Assembly: GCA_001298555.1 (NCBI GenBank)
Contig: LJCW01000043.1
Coordinates: 42,271 to 106,270 of the forward strand
Length of the DNA stretch: 64,000 nucleotides
Reading direction: 5' to 3'
DNA from: Actinobacteria bacterium OV450
Lineage (GTDB): Bacteria; Actinomycetota; Actinomycetes; Streptomycetales; Streptomycetaceae
The notes below the pieces were generated by a model that searched no databases, was not told the DNA's origin, and saw nothing but the letters and a program-made list of their open reading frames with translations. How positions within the stretch are numbered: position 1 is the stretch's first letter; the number at the start of each line of letters is the position of its first letter. Shown piece by piece: positions 1 through 10,105 of this stretch. The position numbers were made by a program, and so were the translations under genes.

Positions 1-776
1 ACGGCCACCGCCCCGGAGATGAAGGCGCCCAGGTAGGGGATGTACGCGCCGACGAACACCAGGGCGCCGAGGCCGACGGCGCCGGGGACGCGGAGCACGA
101 GCAGACCGACCGTGATGCAGACGGCGTCGATCAGCGCGATGAACGTGGTTCCGCGCATGAAGCCCTCGACGGCCCTGAAGGCGCGCCGCGCGACCGCCTC
201 GACGACGTCTGCGGCGCCACGGGGCGCGAGCGAGCGCAGGGCGCCGGCGGCGCGGGGGGAATCGCGCAGGAAGAAGAACATCAGCAGGAGGGCCAGGACG
301 GCCATGGCGAGCACCTCGCCGACGACGCTGATGCCGGTGATGACGCCGGAGGCGGCCGTACCGCCGAATTTGCCCAGCAGGTCCTTGGCGTTCGACGCCA
401 GGTCCTCCAGCGAGGTCCCGGCCGGCCCGAAGTGCCCGGCGAGGTACCGCCCGGCCTGCTTGAGGGCGTCGCGGATCTGACCGCCGGTGCCGATCAGGGC
501 GTGGACGACGACGTACGCGGCGCCACCGATCACCACGAGCACGGTCAGACAGGTCAGCGCGGCCGAGAGGGAGCGCTGGACGCCCATCCGCACGAGCCGC
601 CGGTGCATCGGCCCGAGCAGTGCGGTTCCGAGGAGGGCGAGCAGGACGGGCGTGACGGCGGTCTTGAAGACGATGCACAGCCACACGCCGACGGCGAGGA
701 CGCCCGTGACGAGCAGGACGACCACGCACCAGGCGGCCAGCCGCCTGACCGGCGGGGGAAGCAGGGGAGTCGGCAC
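1..776 (-). CDS. AI-2E family transporter, 3' part outside window
   Basis: Integral membrane permease-like protein of the AI-2E (PF01594) family, a poorly defined group that includes quorum-signal exporters and Na+/H+ antiporters. The reading frame is open from about 776 to the left edge, so the C-terminal third is missing. Hydrophobic helices begin right after the start, and the conserved family segment AYIPYLGAFISG is encoded near positions 5-45. The start is uncertain: GTG at 776 is the first good candidate, with an in-frame TTG at 788, and neither has a clear ribosome site. The in-frame stop just upstream (834-836) belongs to the preceding SpoIIE-type gene, which is co-directional, so the two may be co-transcribed. 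The transported substrate cannot be inferred. Confidence 0.8.
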   Translation of the reverse strand, partial: MPTPLLPPPVRRLAAWCVVVLLVTGVLAVGVWLCIVFKTAVTPVLLALLGTALLGPMHRRLVRMGVQRSLSAALTCLTVLVVIGGAAYVVVHALIGTGGQIRDALKQAGRYLAGHFGPAGTSLEDLASNAKDLLGKFGGTAASGVITGISVVGEVLAMAVLALLLMFFFLRDSPRAAGALRSLAPRGAADVVEAVARRAFRAVEGFMRGTTFIALIDAVCITVGLLVLRVPGAVGLGALVFVGAYIPYLGAFISGAVA

Positions 777-833
777 CGCTGCATCCAACCACGCGGACGC
801 CCCCGTACCCCCGAGCCCCGGCGCGGCGTCGTC

Positions 834-3119
834 TCAGACCACCCCGGAGCCCGGTTCCACCCGGGAATCCGGGGCCGGGCCGCGTTCGGGGCCGAGTTCC
901 GGACCGAGTTCCGGGCCGAGTTCCGGGACCGGCAGCAGGGCGGTGTCCGTCGGTGCGGTGTCCGGCTTCGACTGCTCGTGGAGCTCGAACCAGATCGACT
1001 TGCCCTCGCCGCGCGGGTCCACGCCCCAGCTGTCCGCGAGCATCTCCATCAGCAGGACGCCCCGCCCGCTCGAAGCCATCTCCCCCGGGTGCCGCTTGTG
1101 CGGCAGCTCGTCGCTGGGGTCCGCCACCTCGATGCGCAGCCGCCGCGTCCCCGGCTCGCCCGCGGCCTCCGCGACCAGCAGCGCGTCGCCGTCCGTGTGC
1201 ATGAGGACGTTCGTGACCATCTCGGAGACCATGAGCACCGCCGAGTCCACCTGCTCCGCGTCCGCCCAGTCGTGCAGCAGCTCGCGGATCTGCCGGCGCG
1301 CGCCCGCGATCCGCTCCGGCTCCGCCTGCGCCACCGTCAGCATCGTGCGGCGGGCCGGCCGCACCGGCCGTGCGGGCGGCGCCCCGCAGCCGCCGTCCCC
1401 GCCGTCCCGGCACAGCAGTACGACGGCTATGTCGTCCTCGCGGCGGTCGGCCAGCGGGCCGGTGGTGTGGTGCGAGGACGGCCCGTGCACGGCCTGGACC
1501 AGCAGGTCGGCGAGTTCCTCCAGGTCGTCGGAGCCGTGGGTGCCGGGCTCGTGCGTCTCGGACTCCAGGATCGCCCGCAGCCGCGCCCAGCCGGTGTCCA
1601 GGTCGTGGCCGCCGGTCTCGATGAGCCCGTCGGTGCACAGCATCATCGTTTCGCCGGGCTCCAGCGTGAACTGCGTGGTCGGGTAGTCCGTGTCCGCGAC
1701 GATGCCGAGCGGCAGGCCGCCGGCGGTCGGGCGCATCAGCACCGTGCCGTCCGTCATCCGGATGGCGGGGTCGGGGTGGCCCGCCCGGGCCGCCTCCAGC
1801 AGCCCGGTCTCCGGGTCGCACTCCACGTACAGGCAGGTCGCGAAGCGCGGGCTGCGGAAGTCGGACTCCTCGCCAGAATCGGTGATGCCGGCCAGGAAGC
1901 GGGAGGCGCGGGAGAGCACCGCGTCCGGCCGGTGGCCCTCGGAGGCGTACGCGCGCACCGCGATCCGCAGCTGGCCCATCAGCCCGGCGGCCCGTACATC
2001 GTGCCCCTGCACATCACCGATGACCAGGGCGAACCGTCCCGACGGCAGCGGGATCACGTCGTACCAGTCACCGCCGACCTCCAGCCCGCCACCCGTCGGG
2101 ACGTACCGGGCGGCGATCTGCATGCCCGGGATGTGGGGGCCCACCGTCGGCATCATCGACCGTTGCAGGCCGGAGGTGAGCTCCCGCTCGGACTCCGCCA
2201 CTCCGGCCCGCTGGAGGGCCTGGGCCAGCATCCGGGCCACCGTCGTCAGGACGGACCGCTCGTCCGGGGAGAAGGACACCGGGTGCTTGAACGCGGCCAT
2301 CCAGGCGCCCATGGTGCGCCCGGCGACGATCAGGGGGAGGAAGGCCCACGAGACCCGGCCGAAGCGCTGCGCGAGCGGCCAGGTCGCCGGGAAGCGCCGC
2401 TTGTAGTCCTCGGGGGAGGGCAGGTAGATCGCCCGGCCGGTGCGCACGACCTCGGCGGCCGGATAGTCCGTCTCCAGCCGCATGTCCGTGAAGGGGTCCT
2501 CGTCCCCGGGGCCGTGCCCGTGGTGCCCGATGACCGACAGCCGGTCCCCGGCCACCCCGAAGACCGCCAGCCCGTCGGGGCTGAAGCCGGGCATCGACAG
2601 CGACGCGGCGACCCGCAGCACCTCGGCCGTGGACCGGGCCTCGGCGAGCGCCCGCCCCGCGTCCAGCAGGAAGGCCTCGCGGGAGCGCCGCCAGTCGCCG
2701 GTGATCGGGGTGTGCACGGCGGTCGTCCCGGGCTGCGGCTCGGCGATCTCCTGGATCGTGCCGATCAGCTCGTAGTCGACGCGGCCGTCCGGGCAGCGGT
2801 TCTCCACCGGCTTGGAGCGGCTGCGCACGGTCCGCAGGACCCGCCCGTCCTCGTCCATGATCCGCAGCCGGGCCTCGGCGAGGGTGTCCTCGGCCACCGC
2901 GAGGTTGACGATCCCGTTGATCTCGTTCCAGTCCACCGGGTGGAACCGCGACCGTACGACGACCTCCGGGAGGACGACGGGCTCCGCGGGCAGCCCCAGC
3001 AGCCGGGCGGCCTCGCTGTCGAGGGTGACCGTTCCGGAGGCGTTGTCCCACCGCCACAGGCCCGTCGCGATGGCGGCCAGGACGTCCTCGGTGCGCACCC
3101 GGTCATCTTTACAGGTCAT
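834..3119 (-). CDS. PAS-GAF-SpoIIE phosphatase with C-terminal anti-sigma-type kinase domain
   Basis: Regulatory protein of about 761 aa. It begins with a PAS-like domain (residues about 10-110) and a GAF domain (about 165-300). A PP2C/SpoIIE phosphatase domain follows (about 330-545, with GGDWYDVIPL and the metal-binding GDVQGHD), then a HATPase_c domain of the SpoIIAB/RsbW type (about 595-715, with SEMVTNVLMHT and GRGVLLMEML). Streptomyces has dozens of such proteins, which dephosphorylate anti-anti-sigma factors and/or bind them through the kinase-like domain. The partner here is unknown. The tail carries tandem PELG units. The open frame extends to 3350 but would overlap aspS. ATG at 3119 is preferred because it sits just before the PAS domain and clears the divergent aspS promoter region. 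Confidence 0.88.
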   Translation of the reverse strand: MTCKDDRVRTEDVLAAIATGLWRWDNASGTVTLDSEAARLLGLPAEPVVLPEVVVRSRFHPVDWNEINGIVNLAVAEDTLAEARLRIMDEDGRVLRTVRSRSKPVENRCPDGRVDYELIGTIQEIAEPQPGTTAVHTPITGDWRRSREAFLLDAGRALAEARSTAEVLRVAASLSMPGFSPDGLAVFGVAGDRLSVIGHHGHGPGDEDPFTDMRLETDYPAAEVVRTGRAIYLPSPEDYKRRFPATWPLAQRFGRVSWAFLPLIVAGRTMGAWMAAFKHPVSFSPDERSVLTTVARMLAQALQRAGVAESERELTSGLQRSMMPTVGPHIPGMQIAARYVPTGGGLEVGGDWYDVIPLPSGRFALVIGDVQGHDVRAAGLMGQLRIAVRAYASEGHRPDAVLSRASRFLAGITDSGEESDFRSPRFATCLYVECDPETGLLEAARAGHPDPAIRMTDGTVLMRPTAGGLPLGIVADTDYPTTQFTLEPGETMMLCTDGLIETGGHDLDTGWARLRAILESETHEPGTHGSDDLEELADLLVQAVHGPSSHHTTGPLADRREDDIAVVLLCRDGGDGGCGAPPARPVRPARRTMLTVAQAEPERIAGARRQIRELLHDWADAEQVDSAVLMVSEMVTNVLMHTDGDALLVAEAAGEPGTRRLRIEVADPSDELPHKRHPGEMASSGRGVLLMEMLADSWGVDPRGEGKSIWFELHEQSKPDTAPTDTALLPVPELGPELGPELGPERGPAPDSRVEPGSGVV
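890..925 (-). repeat. Three 12-bp tandem repeats in the SpoIIE gene
   Basis: Three near-identical 12-bp units (GGCCGAGTTCCG, middle unit with one change) encode PELG repeats at the C-terminus of the SpoIIE-type regulator. Such short in-frame repeats can change copy number by slippage without breaking the frame. Confidence 0.85.
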
Positions 3120-3234
3120 CCCCGGGGCGTGCCTGTTCACCGGGGCCGGCGGACACGCAGGCACGGTCCCCGGCCCGGACGGTAACCTTGGGAGGGTTGA
3201 ATCCACCCTGGTATCGCGAAGAACTGGATGACTG

Positions 3235-5052
3235 ATGCATCGGTACAGGTCCCACACCTGCGGCGAGCTCCGCGCCTCTGACGTCAACGCCGACGTCCGG
3301 CTGAGCGGCTGGCTGCACAACCGTCGAGACCTGGGCGGCATCCTCTTCATCGATCTGCGCGACCACTACGGCATCACGCAGCTCGTCGCCCGCCCCGGCA
3401 CCGCCGCGGCCGCCGTCCTGGACAAGCTCTCCAAGGAGACCGTCGTCCGCGTCGACGGCAAGGTCGTCTCCCGCGGCTCGGAGAACATCAACCCCGACCT
3501 GCCCACCGGCGAGATCGAGATCGAGGCCGCCGAGGTCGAGGTGCTCGGCGCGGCCGCCCCGCTGCCCTTCACGATCAACACCGACGACGGTGTGAACGAG
3601 GAGCGGCGCCTGGAGTACCGCTTCCTCGACCTGCGCCGCGAGCGCATGCACCGCAACATCATGCTGCGCTCCGCCGTCATCGCGGCGATCCGCCACAAGA
3701 TGGTGGCCCTCGGCTTCAACGAGATGGCGACCCCGATCCTCACCGCGACCTCCCCCGAGGGCGCCCGTGACTTCGTCGTGCCGTCCCGCCTGAACCCGGG
3801 CAAGTTCTACGCCCTGCCGCAGGCCCCGCAGCAGTTCAAGCAGCTGCTGATGATCTCGGGCTTCGACCGCTACTTCCAGATCGCGCCGTGCTTCCGCGAC
3901 GAGGACGCCCGCGCCGACCGCTCGCCCGGCGAGTTCTACCAGCTCGACGTCGAGATGTCGTTCGTCGAGCAGGAGGACGTCTTCCAGCCGATCGAGCGGC
4001 TGATGACCGAGCTCTTCACCGAGTTCGGCGGCGGCCGCGAGGTCACCTCCCCGTTCCCGCGGATCCCGTTCCGGGAGTCGATGCTGAAGTACGGCAGCGA
4101 CAAGCCCGACCTGCGCTCCAAGCTGGAGCTCGTCGACATCACCGACGTCTTCGAGGGCTCGGAGTTCAAGGCGTTCGCCGGCAAGCACGTGCGTGCGCTG
4201 GCCGTCCCGGACACCGCCGCGCAGCCGCGCAAGTTCTTCGACGGCCTGGGCGAGTACGCGATCTCGCTCGGCGCCAAGGGCCTCGCGTGGGTCCGCGTCG
4301 GCGAGGACGGCAGCCTGACCGGCCCGATCGCCAAGTTCCTCACCGAGGAGAACGTCAAGGTCCTCACCGAGCGCCTGGGCCTGGCGGCCGGCCACGCCGT
4401 GTTCTTCGGCGCGGGCGAGTTCGACGAGGTCTCCAAGATCATGGGCCCGGTCCGGGTCGAGGCCGCCAAGCGCGCCGGCCAGTTCGAGGAGAACGTCTTC
4501 CGGTTCTGCTGGATCGTCGACTTCCCGATGTACGAGAAGGACGAGGAGACGGGCAAGATCGACTTCTCGCACAACCCCTTCTCCATGCCGCAGGGCGGCA
4601 TGAAGGACCTGGAGGAGAAGGACCCGCTCGACATCCTGGCCTGGCAGTACGACATCGTCTGCAACGGCATCGAGCTGTCCTCCGGCGCCATCCGCAACCA
4701 CGAGCCCGAGGTCATGCTGAAGGCCTTCGAGATCGCCGGTTACGAGGCCGAGACCGTCGAGCGCGAGTTCGCCGGCATGCTGCGCGCCTTCCGCCTCGGC
4801 GCCCCGCCGCACGGTGGTATCGCCCCGGGCGTGGACCGCATCGTGATGCTGCTCGCCGACGAGCCGAACATCCGCGAGACCATCGCCTTCCCGCTGAACG
4901 GCAACGCGCAGGACCTGATGATGGGCGCGCCCACCGTCCTGGAGGAGTCCCGCCTGCGCGAGCTGAACATCGCGCTGCGCAAGCCGGTGGAGACGAAGCC
5001 GGCGGAGGCCAAGCCGGTCGCCGAGGCCGTCCACCCGGACGCCGCCCGCTGA
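3235..5052 (+). CDS. aspS: Aspartyl-tRNA synthetase
   Basis: Charges tRNA-Asp with aspartate in the cytoplasm. The length of 605 aa is that of the bacterial-type enzyme with the GAD insertion. An N-terminal OB-fold anticodon-binding domain ([20 protein letters not shown], residues about 22-41) is followed by the class II catalytic core. Motif 2 is seen as [19 protein letters not shown] (about residue 221) and motif 3 as [13 protein letters not shown] (about 527). The ATG at 3235 gives the expected MHRYRSH start. An out-of-frame ATG 8 bp upstream is ignored. The gene is divergent from the SpoIIE regulator and ends at a strong terminator. Whether it also charges tRNA-Asn cannot be told by eye. 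Confidence 0.97.
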   Translation: MHRYRSHTCGELRASDVNADVRLSGWLHNRRDLGGILFIDLRDHYGITQLVARPGTAAAAVLDKLSKETVVRVDGKVVSRGSENINPDLPTGEIEIEAAEVEVLGAAAPLPFTINTDDGVNEERRLEYRFLDLRRERMHRNIMLRSAVIAAIRHKMVALGFNEMATPILTATSPEGARDFVVPSRLNPGKFYALPQAPQQFKQLLMISGFDRYFQIAPCFRDEDARADRSPGEFYQLDVEMSFVEQEDVFQPIERLMTELFTEFGGGREVTSPFPRIPFRESMLKYGSDKPDLRSKLELVDITDVFEGSEFKAFAGKHVRALAVPDTAAQPRKFFDGLGEYAISLGAKGLAWVRVGEDGSLTGPIAKFLTEENVKVLTERLGLAAGHAVFFGAGEFDEVSKIMGPVRVEAAKRAGQFEENVFRFCWIVDFPMYEKDEETGKIDFSHNPFSMPQGGMKDLEEKDPLDILAWQYDIVCNGIELSSGAIRNHEPEVMLKAFEIAGYEAETVEREFAGMLRAFRLGAPPHGGIAPGVDRIVMLLADEPNIRETIAFPLNGNAQDLMMGAPTVLEESRLRELNIALRKPVETKPAEAKPVAEAVHPDAAR

Positions 5053-5065
5053 GCAGGCACGGCAT

Positions 5066-5107
5066 GACGAAGGGCCCGGGATCCGATCGGATCCCGGGCC
5101 CTTCGTC
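5066..5107. terminator. Perfect 21-bp palindromic bidirectional terminator
   Basis: A loopless perfect inverted repeat (arms 5066-5086 and 5087-5107, core GGGCCCGGGATCC) sits between the convergent aspS and VWA genes, so it can terminate both transcripts. No long T-run follows, as is common in Streptomyces. Confidence 0.9.
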
Positions 5108-5122
5108 GTACGTCCTGCCTGC

Positions 5123-6967
5123 TCAGAAGCTCTGGAGCAGGCCCTTGACCAGCGCCGCCGAGGTCAGCTCGGCCGGGGCGGGGCCGGCGTGGAAGAAGCC
5201 GGCGTTCTCGGCGTCCAGCTTGCGCAGGAAGTCGAAGGCCTTGGCGTCGTGGTCGCCGAACGCGACGAACTGCCAGTGCACGCCGGGTGCGGAGGCGGCG
5301 GCATCGGCGAGGGCCTGCTTGGCGGGCCGGACGCTGTCCGGGGCGCCGTCGGTCTGGAACACCACGAGGGCGGGGCCTTCGCCGCCGTCCTTGTGGTACC
5401 GCTCCACGACGGCCTCCACGGCCACGTGGTAGCTGGTGCGGCCCATGCGGCCGAGCTCGGCGTGGCGGGCCTCGACCCAGGTGCCGTCGTGGGCGTCGAG
5501 GGCCAGGTCGGCCGTGCCGTCTACGTCCGTGGAGAAGAACACGGTGTGCACGGTCGCCTCGTCGTCGAGGTGCGCGGCGAGGGCGAGGGCGTGGTCGGCG
5601 AGGTGCTGGGCGCTGCCGTCCTTGTAGAACGGGCGCATCGAACCGGACCGGTCCAGGACCAGGTACACCTTGGCCCGCGCGCCGGCCTTGCCCTTGCCCC
5701 GGAGCACCTGCCCCGCGGCCTTGTACGCCCCCACGATCCCGGGCGCCTGCCGCTTCACGACACCCAGGGCCCGAGCCGGCCCCCCGTCCGCGGCCTCCGC
5801 CAGGGCGGCTTCGGCCTCGGCCGGCGGCTCGGTGGCGATCTCGGGCTCGGGTGCGGCCTCGACCACGGGCTCGGCGGCGGCCTCTACCGGGGCCTCGGCC
5901 TCGGGCTTCGGCGCAACGGCCTCGGGCTCGGCCTCGACGACCTCGGCCACGATCTCGGGCTCCGCCACGGGCGCGTCGGCCTCGGCGGCCTCCGGCTCGG
6001 TGACGGCCTCGGCTTCGGACGCAACGACCTCGGGCTCCGCCGCAGGCGCGTCGGCCTCGGCGGTCACGACCTCGGGCTCCGGCTCGGCCGCAACCTCAGC
6101 CTCGGCCTCGGGCTGCGGCTCCGCAGCCGGGGCCTCGGCCACCGGCTCCCCCGCAGGCGCGTCGGCCTCGGCCGATACCACCTCGGGCTCGGCCACAGGC
6201 GCGTCGGCCTCGGCCGGGACGACCTCGGCCACGATCTCGGGCTCCGCCACGGGCGCCTCGGCCTCGGCAGCGGCCTCGGCTTCTACCGACGCCTCGGCTT
6301 CGGCCTCCGGCGCAACGGCCTCGGGCTCGACGACCTCGGCCGTGACGACCTCGATCTCGGCGGCCTCCGGCTCGGTGACGGCCTCGGCTTCGGGCGCAAC
6401 GACCTCGGGCTCCGCCGCAGGCGCGTCGGCCTCGGCCGTGACGACCTCGGCTTCGGCTTGGGGGATTTCGGCCTCGGCCGATACCACCTCGGGCTCGGCC
6501 TCGGCCGTGGCGACCTCGGGCTGGGCCACAGGCGCGTCGGCCTCGGCCGTGACGACCTCGGGCTCCGGCTCGGCCGCAACCTCGGCCTCGGGCTGCGGCT
6601 CGGCAGCCGGGGTCTCGGCCACCGGCTCGGCCGCAGGCGCGTCGGCCTCGGCCGTCACGACCTCCGGCTTCGCCGCAGGCGCGTCCGCAGCGTCCTGCTG
6701 GACCGACGGCTGCAACGGGCGCCGGGCCTCCGGGACCGTGGGGTCCGGTGCCGGGGCGGTGAGAAGGGTCCCCGGTTCACGGTCCCGCGGAGCGGACTGC
6801 GGGGGAACCGTCGGGTTGTCGAAGGACGCCGCGACCAGTTCGGCCGCCACGTCCAGGGGGGTCCGTTCCGCCTGGCTCGGGACGGAGGCCGACGTGGCAT
6901 CCGTCATCTCCGGAACCGGCTCGGCAGACCGTCCGAACACCTTGCGCAACAAGCTCCGAATACCCAT
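5123..6967 (-). CDS. VWA-domain protein with long Ala/Glu/Pro-rich region
   Basis: About 614 aa. The C-terminal part (about residues 430-610) is a von Willebrand factor A domain of the TerF-like type with an intact MIDAS motif (LVLDRSGSM) and later TDGAPD. It is expected to bind a divalent metal and a protein partner. Residues about 90-390 are a low-complexity stretch built from variants of [14 protein letters not shown], likely an extended acidic spacer. The first residues [14 protein letters not shown] are basic. ATG 6967 was chosen because it has an AAAGG-type ribosome site; the open frame continues to 7138 without a better start. VWA proteins of this kind often accompany tellurite/stress or chelatase modules, but no ter genes are present here. 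Function not assigned. Confidence 0.82.
   Translation of the reverse strand: MGIRSLLRKVFGRSAEPVPEMTDATSASVPSQAERTPLDVAAELVAASFDNPTVPPQSAPRDREPGTLLTAPAPDPTVPEARRPLQPSVQQDAADAPAAKPEVVTAEADAPAAEPVAETPAAEPQPEAEVAAEPEPEVVTAEADAPVAQPEVATAEAEPEVVSAEAEIPQAEAEVVTAEADAPAAEPEVVAPEAEAVTEPEAAEIEVVTAEVVEPEAVAPEAEAEASVEAEAAAEAEAPVAEPEIVAEVVPAEADAPVAEPEVVSAEADAPAGEPVAEAPAAEPQPEAEAEVAAEPEPEVVTAEADAPAAEPEVVASEAEAVTEPEAAEADAPVAEPEIVAEVVEAEPEAVAPKPEAEAPVEAAAEPVVEAAPEPEIATEPPAEAEAALAEAADGGPARALGVVKRQAPGIVGAYKAAGQVLRGKGKAGARAKVYLVLDRSGSMRPFYKDGSAQHLADHALALAAHLDDEATVHTVFFSTDVDGTADLALDAHDGTWVEARHAELGRMGRTSYHVAVEAVVERYHKDGGEGPALVVFQTDGAPDSVRPAKQALADAAASAPGVHWQFVAFGDHDAKAFDFLRKLDAENAGFFHAGPAPAELTSAALVKGLLQSF
5830..6690 (-). 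repeat. Degenerate repeat block encoding Ala/Glu/Pro-rich spacer
   Basis: About 860 bp of imperfect repeats rich in gcgtcggcctcggc-like words lie inside the VWA gene. They encode repeated [13 protein letters not shown] units and are a likely site of length variation between strains. Confidence 0.85.
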
Positions 6968-7149
6968 GGGCCAGGCCTTTCGCATGAGTGCGTGCGTCAT
7001 TTGTCCGTGCTGCGCGGTTGATCCCTGCCCAGAGTGGACACGTAAGGTTATCGGCCGCCTGGCTGGAACTTCGGCAGGGGCGCCCTTCGTGGCGCCCGGC
7101 CCATACAGCACACACCCCATCTTGCCGAACTCCCGCACCGACGTGCCCG

Positions 7150-7171
7150 GTTCATCACGCGTTCATTTCGC
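7150..7171 (+). promoter_or_regulatory. Candidate PHO box (PhoP binding site)
   Basis: Two adjacent 11-bp direct repeats, GTTCATCACGC and GTTCATTTCGC, match each other at 9 of 11 positions. They begin with the GTTCA core typical of Streptomyces PhoP direct-repeat units. They lie about 90 bp before the phoX start, the gene class classically under PhoP control. A roughly 183-bp distance to the divergent VWA start makes regulation of that gene possible but less likely. Confidence 0.65.
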
Positions 7172-7260
7172 CGCCGCCGCATTGGCGCAACCCGCGCCTA
7201 CCGTCACGGCTGGATTCGACCGACATGACGTCGGCGCCCGTGCATCTACGGAGGACACTC

Positions 7261-9363
7261 GTGCGCAAGCTTCTGCCGCTCATAGGGAACCCGCACGGGG
7301 GCGGCCGTTCCGCCCTCACCTGCCGCTACCGCTGCGGCGACGCCTGTTTCCACGAGGTCCCGAACACGAGCGACAACGAGTACGTCGGCGATGTCATCGC
7401 CCGCGCCTACTCCCGCCGCTCGATGCTGCGCTCCGCCGCCGTCGTCACCGTCGCCTCCGCCGCCGGTACCGCCGTCACCCTCGGCGGGAACGGCTCCTCG
7501 GCCACCGCCGCCCCCGCCGCCGACGGCCAGGGCGCGGCCGCGGACGCCGCCGACGCCGCGGGCGCCCGCGGTCTGCGTTTCAAGGCCGTCCTGCCGAACA
7601 CCGACGACCGGGTCACCGTCCCCGAGGGCTACGAGCAGAACGTGGTCATCCGCTGGGGCGAGCCCATCGTCAAGGGAGCTCCGGCGTTCAACGCCGACAA
7701 GCAGACCGCCGCCGCGCAGGCCGGCCAGTTCGGCTACAACAACGACTTCCTGTCCCTGCTCCCGCTCGGCGGCGACTACGAGCGCCAGCAGCTCCTCGTG
7801 GCGAACCACGAGTACACCGACGAGAACCTGATGTTCAAGGGCTACGACCCGGCGAACCCGACCCGCGAGCAGGTCGAGGTCGCCTGGGCCGCGCACGGCC
7901 TCGGCGTCGTCGTCGTCCAGGAGGACCACCGCAGCGGCAAGCTGACCGCGGTCAACCGCCACCAGCTCAACCGCCGCCTCACCGCGACCAGCGAGTTCAA
8001 GCTCACCGGCCCGGCCGCGGGCAGCGCCCTGGTGAAGACCTCCGCCGACGCGACCGGCACCAAGGTCCTCGGCACGCTCAACAACTGCTCCGGCGGCACC
8101 ACCCCGTGGGGCACCACGCTGCACGGCGAGGAGAACTTCAACCAGTACTTCGCCAACGCCGGCCAGGTCACCGACCCCGTCGAGGCGGCCCGCCTGAAGC
8201 GCTACGGCGTGACGGCCGGTGCCACCGAGCGCAAGTGGGAGCGCTTCGACAAGCGCTTCGACGTGCTCCAGGAGCCCAACGAGTCGCACCGCTTCGGCTG
8301 GGTCGTCGAGCTCGACCCGTACGACCCGCACTCCACCCCGCGCAAGCGCACCGCGCTGGGCCGCTTCAAGCACGAGGGGGCCCAGCCCCGCCTGACCGAG
8401 GACGGCCGCCCGGTCGTCTACATGGGCGACGACGAGCGCTTCGACTACTTCTACAAGTTCGTCTCGTCGAAGCAGATGAAGAAGGGCAACTCGCGCGCGG
8501 CGAAGGAGCACAACCTGACGCTGCTCGACGAGGGCACCCTGTACGTCGCCAAGCTGACCGGTGACTCCCCGGCCGCCGAGCTCGACGGCTCGGGCAAGCT
8601 CCCCTCCGACGGCCAGTTCGACGGCTCCGGCGTGTGGATCAAGCTCCTCACCTCCTCTCCCTCCGGCAACGTCTCGCACGTCCCGGGCATGACCGCCGAA
8701 GAGGTGGCCGTCTTCACGCGCGAGGCCGGCGACAAGGTGGGCGCGACCAAGATGGACCGTCCCGAGGACATCGAGCCCTCGCCGCGCACCGGCCGCGTGT
8801 ACGTCGTCCTCACCAACAACGCCGACCGCGGCAAGGCCGGCAAGGCCGGTGCGGACGAGGCGAACCCGCGGAACCTGAACAAGCACGGCCAGATCCTGGA
8901 GCTCGCCGAGAACTTCGACGACCCGGCCGGTGACGGCTTCGCCTGGCGCCTGTTCCTGGTCGCCGGTGACCCGAAGGACCCGTCGACCTTCTTCGCGGGT
9001 TTCCCGAAGGAGAAGGTCAGCCCGATCTCCTGCCCGGACAACGTGACCTTCGACCCGCACGGCAACCTGTGGATCGCCACGGACGGCAACCAGCTCGGCT
9101 CCCACGACGGCCTGTTCGGTGTCGCCACGGCCGGTGAGCGCCGCGGGGAGCTGAAGCAGTTCCTGACCGTTCCGCGCGGTGCCGAGACCTGCGGTCCGCT
9201 GGTCCAGGACAAGCGCGTCCTGGTCGCCGTCCAGCACCCGGGCGAGATCGACGGCGCGTCCGTCGAGAAGCCCCAGTCGGTGTGGCCCGACGGCCCCGGC
9301 AAGATCGTCCGTCCGGCGGTCGTGTCCGTGTGGCGCAAGGACGGCAAGAACATCGGCGTCTGA
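7261..9363 (+). CDS. phoX: PhoX-family secreted alkaline phosphatase (DUF839)
   Basis: Predicted extracellular phosphatase of the PhoX family, which releases phosphate from organic esters and uses Ca/Fe cofactors. The protein is about 700 aa, typical for the family. A twin-arginine motif with hydrophobic stretch (SRRSMLRSAAVVTVASAAG) at about residue 50 indicates Tat export of a folded, metal-loaded protein. Family-type segments include YNNDFLSLLPL, LLVANHEYTDENLMF, LNNCSGGTTPWGT and DNVTFDPHGNLWIATDG. The GTG at 7261 was chosen for its GGAGG ribosome site 6 bp upstream; the frame is open further upstream without one. A candidate PHO box precedes it. Which phosphoesters it prefers is unknown. 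Confidence 0.92.
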   Translation: MRKLLPLIGNPHGGGRSALTCRYRCGDACFHEVPNTSDNEYVGDVIARAYSRRSMLRSAAVVTVASAAGTAVTLGGNGSSATAAPAADGQGAAADAADAAGARGLRFKAVLPNTDDRVTVPEGYEQNVVIRWGEPIVKGAPAFNADKQTAAAQAGQFGYNNDFLSLLPLGGDYERQQLLVANHEYTDENLMFKGYDPANPTREQVEVAWAAHGLGVVVVQEDHRSGKLTAVNRHQLNRRLTATSEFKLTGPAAGSALVKTSADATGTKVLGTLNNCSGGTTPWGTTLHGEENFNQYFANAGQVTDPVEAARLKRYGVTAGATERKWERFDKRFDVLQEPNESHRFGWVVELDPYDPHSTPRKRTALGRFKHEGAQPRLTEDGRPVVYMGDDERFDYFYKFVSSKQMKKGNSRAAKEHNLTLLDEGTLYVAKLTGDSPAAELDGSGKLPSDGQFDGSGVWIKLLTSSPSGNVSHVPGMTAEEVAVFTREAGDKVGATKMDRPEDIEPSPRTGRVYVVLTNNADRGKAGKAGADEANPRNLNKHGQILELAENFDDPAGDGFAWRLFLVAGDPKDPSTFFAGFPKEKVSPISCPDNVTFDPHGNLWIATDGNQLGSHDGLFGVATAGERRGELKQFLTVPRGAETCGPLVQDKRVLVAVQHPGEIDGASVEKPQSVWPDGPGKIVRPAVVSVWRKDGKNIGV

Positions 9364-9400
9364 TCGCGCCCATGGCCCCAAGGCCGGTCGGGGGGACGGT

Positions 9401-9414
9401 GTTTCACGTGAAAC
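9401..9414. other. parS site 1 (ParB binding)
   Basis: Perfect palindrome GTTTCACGTGAAAC, identical to the Streptomyces parS consensus bound by ParB for origin segregation. It lies just after phoX and overlaps the last codons of the convergent decayed kinase gene. Confidence 0.93.
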
Positions 9415-9967
9415 GTTCTCGTGGAACACCCTCCGTCAGCCGTCCGACGGGAAGCCGGAGGGTGGTCACCGCCCCACCGTCGGGTGCGTTGGCGAAGCCC
9501 AGGTCGATCTCCAGGTCGCCGGTGCTGATGCGGCGGGCCGCCGCGGCCGTGGTGGTCAGGCGCCGGCTGATCCGGTGGGCGAGGAAGAGGCCGGCCAGTG
9601 CCACGGCTGCGGCGGCGAGCGCGCTGGAGGCGAGGATCGCGGTGTCGACGTCCCGTAGCCGGTGGCGGGTGCTCTCGTACGGGAGCCGCACGGGGAGGGC
9701 CCGGGCGTAGGCGGGGCCGGCGGCCCACATGACGGGCGCCGTCCACAGCCTGTGTACACGGCGCGAGCCGCTGCACGGCCGGGGGTCGACGAGGCGCCCG
9801 GTCCCGCCGTCCTGGGCGGTGACGGCCCTGATGTCGGCCCGTACGACCTCCACCGCGTTCACGCCCCGCATGCCGCGGCCGCCCTGCCCTGCCGCCGCCG
9901 CGAGGACGGCGGCGAGGACCGGGGCCGCGGCCGCCCTGCGTCCGCGCGGGGAGAGGGGCGGCCTCAT
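9404..9967 (-). pseudogene. Decayed sensor histidine kinase (HAMP kept, catalytic core deleted)
   Basis: About 187 aa. It has a short N-terminal basic/hydrophobic segment, a poorly conserved middle, then a transmembrane helix (about residues 105-125) and a HAMP-like segment (RRLTTTAAAARRISTGDLEI). Instead of HisKA and HATPase domains, the HAMP runs directly into VTTLRLPVG, which resembles the final beta-strand of a HATPase_c domain. This pattern fits an internal in-frame deletion of some 250 codons. No response regulator lies next to it. ATG 9967 is taken as the start; the frame is open to 10051. The product, if made, cannot phosphorylate anything. Confidence 0.6.
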
Positions 9968-10105
9968 GCGCCGATGCTCTCCCGCGCAGGCCGGGCGGCC
10001 CCGGCTCCGGGGCATTCGTGCGATGCACGCGCCCCGGACCTCCGGGGTCACGCACGCGCCCCGGACGTCCGGCAGGACCCGTCCCCGGAGGTCCGCGACG
10101 GCGGG

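Noticed and set aside
432..3185. 917-codon plus-strand open frame opposite the SpoIIE gene
   Set aside because: Complement of a coding sequence with strong domain motifs; its own translation has none.
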